Below, one piece after another: positions 36,024 through 48,653 of a stretch of 64,000 bases of DNA; position 1 is the stretch's first letter; each line of letters starts with the position of its first letter. The position numbers and the translations under genes were made by a program. A model generated the notes under the pieces. It worked only from the letters and a program-made list of their open reading frames with translations. It was not told the origin of the DNA and searched no databases. This stretch comes from Loxodes magnus (Eukaryota; Ciliophora; Karyorelictea; Loxodida; Loxodidae). Location: positions 186,001-250,000 of the forward strand of contig CAMPDV010000087.1 of assembly GCA_946699065.1 (NCBI GenBank). Direction: 5' to 3'.

Positions 36024-36412
36024 TTTATTTTAATGGATTGCAATGCTTTAACTAATTAAATTTAATTTAAAGCATTTCCCTTTATTTTTATACTTTAATC
36101 ATCACAATCATATATAGACATCACGCTTTCATTCATTCTATTATATTCTTTCTTTAGCCAAATTAATCTAGTTAGATATAAAGTTATACACATCTTGGTA
36201 AGTTAATATTTTAGCATTGCTTAAGTAAGATTTTTATAGTAAGGTGTACTGGTTTCTATAAAAATGAAAATCCCATATTAAAAAACTAAATCCATGAAAA
36301 TTTAATATTATCCAAATTTAAGATTTGTTCATCTTAGTTAGTTGTTAGGTTACTTAGAAAATTAAAATTCAACTATAAAGAAAATTACACTAAGTTAAAT
36401 GTTTACTTTTTA
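36024..36412. other. Intergenic
   Basis: AT-rich promoter region of the epsin gene and 3' region of the FHA gene. Nothing else seen. Confidence 0.4.
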
Positions 36413-38176
36413 TCATTTTTACTATTCTTTTTCTTGCTCAACTATTTGCATTTATATTACTGAAGTTGGACTAAAAACAGCAAGTTCTTGTACTTCCAAT
36501 TCAGTATATTCTTGTAATTCTCTTTAATTCATATTCTAGACTTACTAATCTTAAGCTTAAATATGGTTTTGAGTAGAATTTCGCTATATAGGACGTACAT
36601 TCAATACTTGTGAGTTTTGCATATTTGAAAATTACTGAGTTTGTTCAATACTTTGCATTCTTTAGCTTTCTATAGGTTCTTCTGATAAATTTATCACTTA
36701 ATCGCCTCTTTATTATCTTTCTTCTTCTCCATTTTCATCAGATTCCTAGCTATTTTATGAAGAGTCTGAATCCTACTCTAATCCTGAGTTTCCACCGCTT
36801 TCACTCTCTCTTTATTGTACATTTCTTACTTCTAAAAAATTTCTATCTTCTTGGTTATTTAATGCCAATATGTTGATGTTATGCTAACTATGATTTTACA
36901 TGTTTCCTGATGCTTCAGTTCTAATTGACTCTTAATGGAACTACTATATTTCTTAATTTTGCTTTGTACAGCAGAGCAAACATGAAGGAATAAAACTTCA
37001 ACTTTTTTTCATTTGAAACTAAATAACACTTCTTCCTAATTAAACTAAATTTAGATAATTACTTGAGAAGTTTGAATGAGGCCCTATTATTACTGGCTTA
37101 CGGAGTTAAGCCAAAGTTCCAAATTTACTATCATGATCTTCTAGATAAAAATCTCCTTAATTTAAGTTTATAATAGCATGAAGTCTACTCACTGAAATGT
37201 CGCTTATTCTCACATCACTGTCGTGACCTCTTCCTAATTTAATATCACTTTTGTTTTGCAATGAAATCATATGCAAACTTCTTGTAGCTTAATTTTCACG
37301 GCTGAGTGCTTCTAATATAATGAAATCTGAATCTGGTTTAGGAATTTCTATTAGATCTATATGTTTTCCCTCGAGATTGACTACTGAAGGATAAGAAACT
37401 TTGCACAATTCACAGTCTAAGTTTTTTCAAAAAAATGAAATAGAACTTCCTGATTGTTTCATCTGTAAACGATTCTTAAGTCATTATTAAAGGCATTTTA
37501 AATGGATAGCTCTCATTGTTCCTGAGCATTTACAAGGAGTTATCAAAGGATTTTCTATTGTATATTTTTCATATCAGCAAATCCTGCATGGAAACTATGA
37601 AGTTAACTCGGCGTCTGATTTACTAAATAATTTAAATACTTACACACTATTTTCTTAGTCATAAGCACAATTCGTCTAAAATTAATTGGATATTTTTTAG
37701 ATTTCTTGCTAGGGTTTATTTTGGCTATTTCTTCTTTCATTATCTCCATGCTTTTGTTATTTAAATTTAGTTTAAATTTCCTTAACGCAGTATTTCACCC
37801 TTCCAAGCTTGATAATTTCTCCTTCCCCTAATTTATATCCTCTAATGTTATTTGAGCTTTTTATAGACTTTACTACTAGTCATAGCTTTTCTACATAAGC
37901 ATACTCAGCCTAGTATAAATGAAAACGGCCATCTATTAATCTTAAACAACAGAGAACTCTACCTCCACTTTAGTTGAGGTGATCTGCTAGATTTTCATGA
38001 TCATAAATTACTGAAATTTCATTTCCTACTCTGATAATATTACAATCTACTGAAGTCCTTAATTATTTCTTTACAACATTCTTGGATTCATAATCAAACA
38101 ACCCATGAGAGTCTCTCTACCACGTGGTTGTCTTCAATATAATCCTACAATAATAAACTTACTATCCTTAGCTCAT
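36413..38176 (-). CDS. RING-CH (MARCH-type) zinc finger plus FHA domain protein
   Basis: 587 aa in one frame. Residues 30-140 form a beta-rich region (CNIIRVGNEISVIYDHENL, RGYKLGEGEIIKLGRVKYCVKEI) that itself resembles a divergent FHA fold. A RING-CH finger follows: CRICWYEK, TPCKCSGTMRAIHLKCLQQW and NLDCELC, i.e. C-C-C-C-H-C-C-C ligands, the E2-binding type. Then comes a clear FHA domain, IKLGRGHDSDVRISDISVSRLHAII and GDFYLEDHDSKFGTL, which binds phosphothreonine. The tail is acidic and Ser/Gln-rich. It looks like a ubiquitin ligase recruited to phosphorylated proteins. No TM helices are seen, unlike animal MARCH enzymes. Start at ATG AGC TAA; stop TGA. Confidence 0.88.
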
Positions 38177-39420
38177 TTTAATTAAATTAATGTATTTTGC
38201 TTTAAATTTATTTTATACGTATGCTTAACAACCATCCTTATAACTATTAACAGCTGCTTAGCATATCTTTCTATTCCTTTATTTAGCTATTTAGTAAACC
38301 ATTTAGTAAAGTGTTAGTTTAAGTATTTAAAGCTTTACAAGGAGCTTGAAACTCTATTTAAAGTTAATAAACAGTAAGTTTTCATTTATTGCTAATAATT
38401 ATTAAAGTAAAAGGCAAAGAAAATACTAATTAGATATATTTGGCATTAACTCTGCTAATCCTATCTAGTTATCTACCTATATAAATATACAACTAAATAC
38501 TTCCTATCCATATCACCTTCTAGAAGTAACATATTATTGCTATTATAAAAGCTTGTTCTACTTAAGAATGTTAAAGCATTCTCATTTTATCTAATTTAAA
38601 TAGCAGCTAATTAATACAAAAATTGAATACTTAATAGTTATTTAAAATTTTCTAACTGGATGCTTAATTATTTTATCTCACTATATCAGTCAATAAGTCT
38701 TTTATATTATAAGATATTTAAAAAATAGTTATATGATATTAATCTTTAATGCTTATATAATATAAAATCAAATAACCTAGAATTTATTTAAGTAAGCAAT
38801 TGTTATATTAATCAGATATATATATAACTAGTACGTTATACTTAAGCTATTACTAATTCCTTTTTTACACTTAAAAATTTGCATATTCAACTTACTACGC
38901 CTCTTCCTAATTAGCTATCATCATTTTATAATAGTACTTTATTTGCTTTAGCAATATACATTCCTATTTTAATTATGCTAACTGAGATAGTTATTAATCT
39001 TCATTAAATTACCATTATCTTAATTTAATATTATCAAACTTAGTTTTTATTAATCTATACTTCTAGCATTTTCTCTTTTCTAATTATTGAGTTAAATTAC
39101 ATCTAAATAGCTATTAAGATATTATTTTGAATAAAGTATAAATAAAGAAAAAAGTTTTAGTTATTATATGCCTTTATTTAAACTAACTGCCTAAGCATTT
39201 TAATAGTTTGCATTTATTAACTTTTATATATCTTCTATTCTCTAAATAGAATGATTTTAGCATAGTAATTCAATTTTTTAGTAGTTATATTTGAGGAAAA
39301 CTAGTAAGGCTTCTTAAAATATTAGATTAAAGTGCAAGTAAGAGACTGGAAGAAATATTAGATGATTAGATAAGAACAATTAAGTTTAAAGTAGTTAAAA
39401 TGTAAGAGTTTTAACAGATT
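38177..39420. other. Intergenic
   Basis: 1.2 kb of AT-rich DNA, with the promoter of the FHA gene and the 3' region of the membrane protein gene. No gene or repeat recognised. Confidence 0.4.
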
Positions 39421-40572
39421 TCAAGCCTTATTGGGAATTGACTAATACTATCTGTTTACATCAACGCTATCGTTTTTCGATGAAGCTATAACCAATGCTG
39501 AAGCACAACAAAAGCAGCAACATAAAAATATTAACAATAGGCAAACTATTATTACTCCTAAAATAATTAAAACTAGAGCAAGAGTTGATAGACCAATTTC
39601 TCGTAAGCTTTCATATATTCTTTTGTTTTGTTCTGCATATTAATTGAGAGGTTTTAGTTGGGAATTAAGAGATTGTTTGCTCAATAATTATGCATCAGTA
39701 AACATTTCTAAGCCAGTTGTGACGTTATCTTCCTTATTTTCTTCCATTTACTTTACAACATGTCCATATTCTATATAAACTCTAAAAAGACATTAATCAT
39801 TTACATAATCTGTCTTATTTTGAGCATAGCAAGTATATTCAAAGAATTCTTCATAGATGTCATCATATACTGAAGTCAGGCATCTTCCTTGATTTTTTTT
39901 AGTATCTCCTTCGACTCTAGGAACACATAAGCATTTTCCAGACTCACATTATTCATCCGTTGAACAGGAAGACCAATCATCTTCTTTGTCTTTAGGTTTG
40001 ATATTTCCAGATTAGTTAAGCCACCTTTTTAAGTTATTTTCTTCTGAGAAAAAAAAAGTATCAAGGAGATAGCCTTCGCAATAGAATTTGTTAAAATAGT
40101 AAGTTGAATCAAAGTTGCATAGCTTTTACTAAGCGTTACTCAAAGCGTTAGGATTGCTTGGATTTTCAATAGTTTTTTTATCAACTGAGGCAAAATAGCT
40201 AGACGTTTATTAGTCAGCTTAAGTGACTTATTCAACTTTTAAAGCTATTCTTTTAATGGTATTAGTTTCCTGGATTGTGGTTTAGTTTGTATTCTCCTGT
40301 TAAGTCTCATTAGTTATCTACTAGTTTTCCTTTAAAGGAGCGACTGGCCATGTAACCTAATCCTCAATATTAGAACTGCTGAAAATATCAATTAAATAGC
40401 AAGCCTCAGTCTAATTATTGATTTAAGTATTAACCAAAACTTCCTATTTCTATTATTCAACTTGTATGCAGAGAGTGGACTATACTTAATCTGAAGCAGT
40501 CCAAACTGGGCAGTTTAAGCTAAGAGCTTAGCTTGAGAAAAATGCAAGGATTAAAATAAATCTTGCGTGCAT
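39421..40572 (-). CDS. Type I membrane protein of unknown function
   Basis: 383 aa. Signal peptide MHARFILILAFFSSQALS, then an extracellular region of about 310 residues with some 14 cysteines (C-P-V-W, LCIQV, EACYLID, KLCNFD, FYCEGY, then the tight group SSCSTDEQCESGKCLCVP, an EGF- or dickkopf-like cysteine spacing) and N-glycosylation sites. One TM helix (STLALVLIILGVIIVCLLLI) leads to a Cys cluster FLCCCFCC, likely palmitoylated, and a short tail. A surface protein; family not recognised. Start ATG at 40570-40572; stop TGA at 39421-39423 after IPNKA. Confidence 0.8.
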
Positions 40573-40783
40573 TTTTATTATAAAAAATGAAGCACAAAAG
40601 AATTTAAAGCTTTAAAGTTTAATTTAAGAAAATAAGCTGTTACCACATAATTGAGAAACGTTTAAAATATTAATTCTATAAATTAAGTTCATATATAAAG
40701 AGACTAAATCTAGATTATAAATATAAAGATGGCTAAAATGTAAAAGTTTAGAGTTAAAATTATACAATATATGTCGATACAAA

Positions 40784-43700
40784 TCAGGACTTAAAGAAGT
40801 TCTTTTTCTTTTTCTTAATATTCTTATTTCTTTCTTTCTCTATTTCCGATTTTTCAGAAGGAGAATAGTACATCATAGATAAAATTACTTGAACAATCGC
40901 TTCGATTTCTTTGGCCCTGTATTTAAAAATTACAAAGGAGGAATAAGACTTAAAAATTTGGTGAAAACCTCTTTTAGGTGTTCTATTAGTTACGCTTCAC
41001 TTTACATTTGAGATCTTTAATATTTTCTTTCGTAATCCTTCATCTGCTCAGTTACTTCTTTCAACTAAAATAGAAACTTACTTAAATTTAAACTTATTCT
41101 TTTTCTAATTGCTATTGTTGGATCTCTGCTTGTTACTTCTTTATTTTATCTAATAGTTTATAAAATTATTCCGTAGAAGATGTGTTACCTTCATTTCTTT
41201 ATTGTTCAAGTAGAAGATCAGTTTAAATTGATTTGGATTCTGATCTTTCTTAATATATTTCTTGGGCTGAAAGTTTGCTTTAGGCTTGCTATTAAAATGA
41301 CGATCTTTCCTCTTCCGATGAACTTGCATCAAATAAGCTTTAACTCTAATTATTTATACTTTTACTATTAGATTCAACATCCAAAGAAGTTCCTTCCATT
41401 TTTTCAGTAAGATCTTTTCCGCTCAATGCATCAAGAGCATTTGCTATAGATAAATTATCTGATTTTTCTGAATTATTTCAATGATTTGTTTAAACATAAG
41501 CATTTTTTTATTCCCTTTTAATCTATAAATTAAATAGCTTATTTTTTTTAATACTTGATTGAGATAACTAGTTTACTAGGCTATATAGTTTTGTCATTAA
41601 ATCTTAGTTAATTTCAATTTCTTCTTCTGTAAAGTTTTATAATAAATTTATGATATCAAATTTTAATTTTTTTAGTTCTTCGATCAATTATTCTTCTATT
41701 ATTTCGATTCTTTCTAAGTTTATGTAGTTACCTCTTTGGCTTTCTGTTACTTTTAAGTCTTATTCAATTCACCAATCAAACTGATTGTTTTCATGTTTTA
41801 CTAAATATCAAATTTACTCTTCAAATTTAATTTTTTTGCATATTATGTAATTATCAAGGAGTATTTCGATACTTTGACTAAAATTTTGATTAAATTCATC
41901 ATCACTTAAAGAAAGAGTCTATTATTTTTCAAATTCATCTTTAAAGATATTTATATCGAGATCTTATTGCTAATTTTTTTCTTATTTAAGTGAATTTATT
42001 TTTTCTTAAGAAGAAAGTAAATTATCTTTTTTAAATTGCTAGTTTTTCTGTTCGCTCATCTGAAATTAAGTTTTTTATTATACTTCCAATTATTTAAATT
42101 CTTCTCATTAGACTTCTTCATGCTTGAGCTAATCGATTTGGCCATTAGTTTCATTAACTCTTCGTAACTATTCTTATAAATAATTAATTTTTTGCTCAAG
42201 TAATAATTGATTTAAAAAATTTTCCTCAAGTTTAATTTTTATTTCTTCAATTTACTAACTCTTTATATCTATCCTCACAAGATCCTCCCTCAACATTTAT
42301 ATTTACTCTTCTCTTAATCGCAGCTAATTGTTAATTAAGTTTTAATCAGTTTAATTATCTGATAATCTTTTATGCTCTTCTTTATTTAGTTTTTTCGTTT
42401 CCTATATTTTTTTTTCTAGTTAATCTTAAGAATTTCTTAGCTCTTCCTTTACTAGGTTATATTCCGTTTATAAAGATTCATATTTTCTTTATAAATCTTT
42501 GTTTCCTGGTTCAGGAGTTTTACTAATTTACTGCTACTTGATGCTTTCTTTTTCATTAATCTCTTCTACTATATAATCATTATGAGCTAGCACTAAAAAC
42601 TTAATTCTATCTGATAAGTTTCCGCTAGTAACATCTTTAGTCATACTTTCTAGTTTTTCGATTAAAGAAATCAGTTTCTTACTTTTTTTAACGATTTCTT
42701 TAAGTTTGTACTCTAATTATATAGAAAAGCTAATTTCCTAATCTTCCTCATTTACAATATCAATATTGAGGATTTCATATAGCTGGAATATATATTTCAT
42801 TAAGTTCTATATTTTTTTCTTTTCTTCTGTCATTTCATACACTTTCATTTCTAGCTCTTTATTTACATTCTCCAAGTTATTTTAATCACTGAAGAATTAA
42901 GGAGTTAACTATTCTTTTTATAATGTGGATTATAATATTTAGGCATTATTTTTCTTAAGTTATTCATTTTATTTGGATAACTGACTTATTTTTCATTTTA
43001 GTGTCTCATTCTCTTCCTTTAACTAAGACATTTCGATAATAATCTGTTTATTACTTCCTTCGTTCTTCATTTGTCTTTTAAATTTCTTAAGCTATTCTTA
43101 TAAATCTTCTATTTGAAATGTTTTTTACTCACCTTCTATTCTTTCTTCTTCCAATTATTACTAAAGGATTCTTAGTTAATCTTAGGTTTCTTTTAGTTTA
43201 CTTTTCAGCTAATCTTCGTCATCAATCTATAAATCTTCAAATTATATTCTCATTTTTTCAGCTTCTTCTTAATAGTAATCTAATTCCTGCTAGATTTAAT
43301 CTAGCTCATATTGCTTTTCATTTAAATCCTCTTTAAGCACATTATTTAAGCTAGAAAGAGTTTATATTAATTATTTAGCTTCTAATAGTTCTTGTTGTGA
43401 ACTATTATAATCCTGCTAGTCAAAAATATTACCTTCACTTTTCCCCATTTTGGTAAATTTTTAACTTTAAATTTCTAAGCCATTTTCTTAAAATTCCTAT
43501 ATCTAATTCTCTAAACTTTCGATTTATTCTTGAAACTGGATTAAATTTTCTTACTAATTACTTATTATTTAGTCTTTTTAGTCTAGCTTTTATTGAAGCT
43601 AAATTATTTGTTGTTCAAGTTTTAGTTTTGCTATTCCTAATTCAGATGTAAATCGTGTTAATTTTTCATTTTCTTATTAAATTGAAATGCTCTAAGGAAT

Positions 43701-46700
43701 TATTTCTCCTGACTCTTTTTAATTCTAATCTTAATGAGGTTATTCCCAAGTTTAATTGTTTTTAGCTTTCAACTACTGTTAAAACTCTTGCTTTTCTTAT
43801 TTTTCATCTAATTACTTTTTTAATAATAAATTTTCCCTTTCCACATCTATCAGTTACTCTTTATAAGTTAAGAGTTGTTCATTTAGTTTTTCAAAAGCTA
43901 ATAATTATTATTTTTAGCTCGAAATTTGATAGTTCAATTCTTGTGATTGAATTTAGAGTTTAGTATTTTCCTCAGTATTATCATTCTTGCTTTTATTTAA
44001 TTACTCAACCTTAGCATTAAGCTCTTTATTCAATTAATTAATTGCTTATATTTTATCTAGATATTTATCCTTTTCCTTTATATATTCCTAGTTTTATTTG
44101 CTTAATTCTTCATTTTTTCCCTTTATTTCTTGTAATTCTCTATCAATTTTTGCCTTTTCTTTTGATAATTTCTAATTTTCTAACTCTAGGTACTATTTTT
44201 GCTGATTCAAATCTTAATAATTATTTTCCAAATTAGTTGCTTATTATTATAAGACATTAATCTAGTCTTATTCTTTTAATCTTTCTTAAAGCTTTATTTC
44301 AAGAGCTTTTTATTATTCTTATGCTTTGCTTAAACCTTATTGAAGCTCTAGTTTCTCTTAAATAATTGATTATTTAATCTTATTTCATTCTTCTTGCTAG
44401 TAAGCTTATTTATCTTTTTCTTTGTTAATCTATTCATGAAGAGAGTCAATATATTTTACTTTTTATTAAATATCTACTTTATATTTTTCATTCTATTATT
44501 GATTTTATTCTAATTCTTCACTTACTTTTTTAGCTCTAGCATTTAATTACTCCTACTCTAATTCCTTTTGTTGCTTTTAGCTAATTTCTTAGGTCATTTC
44601 CTTAATTTAATCTTTAAATAGATTTTATTATGAAAGCAACTTCGTATTTTCGTTAATTAAGCTTTAAATTTATTCAATTAAGCTAGCTTACTTTATTTCT
44701 AAGTCTTCTATTTTTTAGTTGAACTAACTCTTTAATTCATTTAAATCTTTATATACTTGATTGCTTATTTTACTACTGCCTTAGAGTTCTTTTATTTTTA
44801 TTTTATCATTTTGTTCGATTTCTTAAAGTCTCTTAATTTCCTTTGCTTGTTGTTGCATTTCTTTATGCTGATTTTATTAATTGACTTCATAATCCTTAAT
44901 CTTATTCTCTTATTTCGTAAGTTAATTCTCAAGAGTTATAGCATCTTACTTGAGAACTTGCATTTAGTTTTCTTATTCTTGATTTTAATCTTATAATTAC
45001 TTAACTTAGATTTAAACCTAATTGAGCATTATTTATTTGTCAGTTATTTCATCGTTTATTTTTTAATTCTATATTTAGAGTAAATTAATCATCTCATTAA
45101 GTTAAATAATTTCATTCAGATTTTAATCTAAATCTACAGATTTAATTTGGCTTTTGAGTAAAGAAAGTTATTATATTAATTGCTTATTTTAGTACTTTAA
45201 CTATTAAATTTCTTCTATCATTTATTAGTTTTATTCATTAATGGTCTCACTTTATTGCTTGCTATTTTAAACTTGCACATTCTTATTCACTATTTATTAT
45301 TGGGCTTCTTATAGCTGTACTTGGAGCCTTTATTTTATAGTTTCTAATTCATCAACTTTATTTTATAACTCCTGATTTTTGCTTTCTAAAGACTAGGATT
45401 ATGAAGGCTTTTCAAGTTAATTTGAACTTAAAAGGTATTTTTTTGGGTTTGAAGGCTAAAATTAAAGTTAAATAGACTGTTTCTTTTGCTCTGTAACAGC
45501 TTCATCTTACTTTTAATTAAATTAGTTTATTTTTTCATTTTAAGAGCTTAGCATCTCAATTGATTCAAATGATTAATTATTTTCTTATTGATATCTTTTG
45601 CTTTATGGCTTTAGTTCTTTATTCAAATTCATGCTTTCTTCCTTCTTTTTGTTCAATTCAATCATTTCACTTTAAAGCAGTGTAAAGTTGATTTGGACAT
45701 CTTAATATTTTAACTCTAGAGCCTTATTTTTATTTTATAGCTCGTTTATCATTTTTTTTGCGTTCTATACTTATTAATTAATTTCGTTTGGCTACTGCGA
45801 GGTGAATTCTTCATTTTTTTAAGATTTACTAACCTTGTCTTAAAGCTATTTGAATTTAAATTGCAAATCCTCATATTCAACTTACTTTTCTTGTAGGTTT
45901 TGAGTTAATTAGTCTATGATTTAACTCAATTTTTCTATTTAATCAAGTTTATTTCCTTAACTCTATGAATTTTCACTAAATTATTAATTATAAGTTTAGG
46001 GTTCAACTTAAACTTATCAGTTCATATCTTAAATTTCAAAATTTGTTAGTGGAATAGTTTGCTGATAAGTAGCATTATCAACTCTTAGTCTTAAATGATG
46101 CTTTTAATTTTGTTATTGATTCATATTTCTATTTGCATTTTAGCTTATCTATTATGTACTATCATCTTCAAACTTACTGCTGCTCAAAAGTTTTTTACTT
46201 TGCTAAGAAACACTTTATGATTAATACTAACGAAGCTAGATTTTTATATTCATGTTTTCTTTTATTAAATTCCAAACCATTTACTACGTCTCAGGTAATT
46301 AGAAAGTGGCCGAAGAAACATCACTTAATAAATTAGTATAAAGTTCAGTGATTTCTTCTAATTTCAATTGTAAATCTTACAGCTATTCAGTTGCTTAAAG
46401 CTGCACTTAAATTAGGTCCCTTTCTAATTCGTTTTTTTAACTTTATAAAATTTCATTTTCTTCCTCTAAATCTTAGTTCAAGACATTTTTAATCTTTTTA
46501 TATTTCTAACCATACTTTCCTTCTCCATACATTTGATCTATCTATATATCTTTTTATTGAAGCTCTTACTCTAGCTAGTTTATTTAAGTGGTTAATAGAT
46601 TGTTAGTTTGATTCATTTCTTGAAGTTCAATAATCAATTAATTTTTTTCTTCTGATATAGCTTAGATATCGTATTCCAACTCTTCTACTTTAATAGTATG

Positions 46701-48653
46701 ATATTCCTGGTTTTGCTATAGCATATATTCTAAATCATTCTTAGTTTTGAGTAAACTTTGAATTTCTTGTTCATAATTATATAATTTTTGATTTGATAAG
46801 CTTATTTAGCTTTGATTTTATTCGTCTACTATTATTTATTCTTGAAGCTCTAGAATAGATTGTAAATCTGACTAAAGCTTTTACTTAACTAGTATGTTTA
46901 TCTTATCTAAATATTACTCTTTCTCTTGTAAACGAGAGCTTATCATCGATAATTAATTCTCAAAATTGGATTCAGTTCGTTTGATAATTTCAACCACTTT
47001 ATCCTGCATTTAGTTAACTAGATAATCAATCTCCTTTTATAAGTCAGTGCTTATTGTAACTAATTTTTGATTTTCTTCTTGTAAGTCAGAAACTTACTAA
47101 ATTAGTCCCTTTTGTTCAACTTTCCATTGCTTTGCTAAAATTGATAACTCCATTTAAAGTTTCTTTTACTCTTCCTGTGCTTTTAAACTAATTTCTTTAT
47201 ATTGATCAGACTAGATTTGAAGCTCTCCGTTTTGAATTTATAAATTAGCAATTTTGTTAAGCATTGATTGATTGCTCTACTTTAGTTTGATTGTTGATTA
47301 TTACATTTTTTTAATTTCACTTTGTAGTTTTTCATTATCTCTTTGCAATTCTATGGTCTGATTCCCCTATTATTCCATTATTTCTTTAAAATTCTCTAAT
47401 TTTCGTTTTTCTTCCTAGATTTTTTAATTTGGAGTTTAGTTCAACGAAGAATTCGTTTCTTCATACTTTTGATAATCCAATTAATCTTATAGATGATTTT
47501 TAGCTTATTTTAGGATTGACTTATCTGCTTTAAGTGTTGTAACCAGCTACTTCTCTTTTAATAGCGCATCTTTTAAAGAGAATATTTCTTTTTAATCTTT
47601 GTTTCTTTATTCTTAAAGGTCATTTAGCTATTTTTTCAGCATTAAGTTTTCAAACTATTAAATATGGGATAGCTATTATACCTAGAACTATGTCTTTTCT
47701 GTTAGAATTTGCTTTTCGTTTTAAGTATTTGCAGATTCAATATTTTAGACTTTAGAATCTGCTTCCAGGCTTCTATTTGATCTTTATTCTCGTTTACTAC
47801 TTTCATATTACTGCAGTAGTTTAATTCTTTTTCTCAGCTAATTATTTTGAGTAGACTCTCTTTATTAGTCTTTTTGAGAAGAAAAATTTTGATTTTAAGA
47901 TTTTGGCTTTTAGGTAGGGTTATAGTTAGACTAAAAGTTAAGATTAGAAGACTAAAACTAGAATGTTTTGGTGTTCTCTTTTTGTTTGCTTTTAAGATTT
48001 TCAAGTTCCTCCATTTGATCTTAAAGTTGCTTTTATTCTTAGTTATTTTAATTTACTTAATTTACCTTACTTTTGGTTTATTATTTTAATACTTCCAGTT
48101 CTTGAAGTTTCATTGCTAAAATCTCTCTTATTTCTTATTCATTATCTAGATGCTACTTAGGAGAAGAAATGGGCTTTTAATATTCATGAGCAGTAGTTGC
48201 TGTGATAGTTTTAGAGGCAGTTTTAGAAAAGGGGGAAATAGATCTAGCTTCATTTCTCTTAGCCTTGCTATTTAAGATTTGCTAGATTTTATTAGTTTTC
48301 TTATAAATATTTTCTCTCAAGTCTGAAAGCTCTGCTTTAAAGAAATCCTAGCTTGTTTAGAATAATGGATTGGTTTAAAGAGGCTATTCATTATTGGTCA
48401 TTTTTGATTTATTAAAAGTTTAAGTTTACCCAAATAATAAAGCTTCACCTACTTGCTAGATACTCTTCTGAATGTTTTATTTGTTTAGACCTTAAGAATT
48501 TATTAGTTAGTCATTAGCGTAATTTGTCTATATCTATGTATTCTTCAGCTTAGAAGCTTTTCCAAACGAATGTTATTCTGGAGGAGCGGAATGAGACGCT
48601 TTAGAAGCAGAAGAACGTATTTGACTCTGCAAGTTAGTAAAAGGACGATACAT
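40784..48653 (-). CDS. Giant coiled-coil golgin with C-terminal GRIP-like domain
   Basis: 2611 aa after removing two 17-nt introns near the 3' end. The frame from the ATG at 48653 agrees exactly with the GRIP exon. Residues 1-170 are Ser/Gln-rich and unstructured (MYRPFTNLQSQIRSSAS). About 170-2480 is one continuous coiled coil with heptad patterns such as LNELKSQFNQKIEDLEIKQA, rich in Gln from TAA/TAG. The last 80 residues resemble a GRIP domain: LIEHLKEVFTKFLSLIPPLA, IEAIVQVILSMMYYSPSEK. GRIP golgins tether vesicles at the trans-Golgi by binding Arl1. The GRIP tyrosine (EYLKN) is His here, so the Arl1 link is not assured. The basic tail is KKKKKNFFKS-TGA. Confidence 0.88.
40917..40933 (-). 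other. 17-nt intron inside the GRIP coding region
   Basis: GTAATTTTTAAATACAG, phase 2. Splicing joins LSLIPP to LAKEIEAIVQV, restoring the GRIP-like helix. Confidence 0.82.
41065..41081 (-). other. 17-nt intron before the GRIP exon
   Basis: GTAAGTTTCTATTTTAG, phase 0. It accounts exactly for the frame change between the coiled-coil exon (starting 48653) and the GRIP-like exon. Confidence 0.82.

Noticed and set aside
41150-47900. Many plus-strand ORFs of 60-80 hydrophobic residues
   Set aside because: Antisense shadows of the golgin coiled coil: Lys/Glu codons read as Phe/Leu on the other strand.
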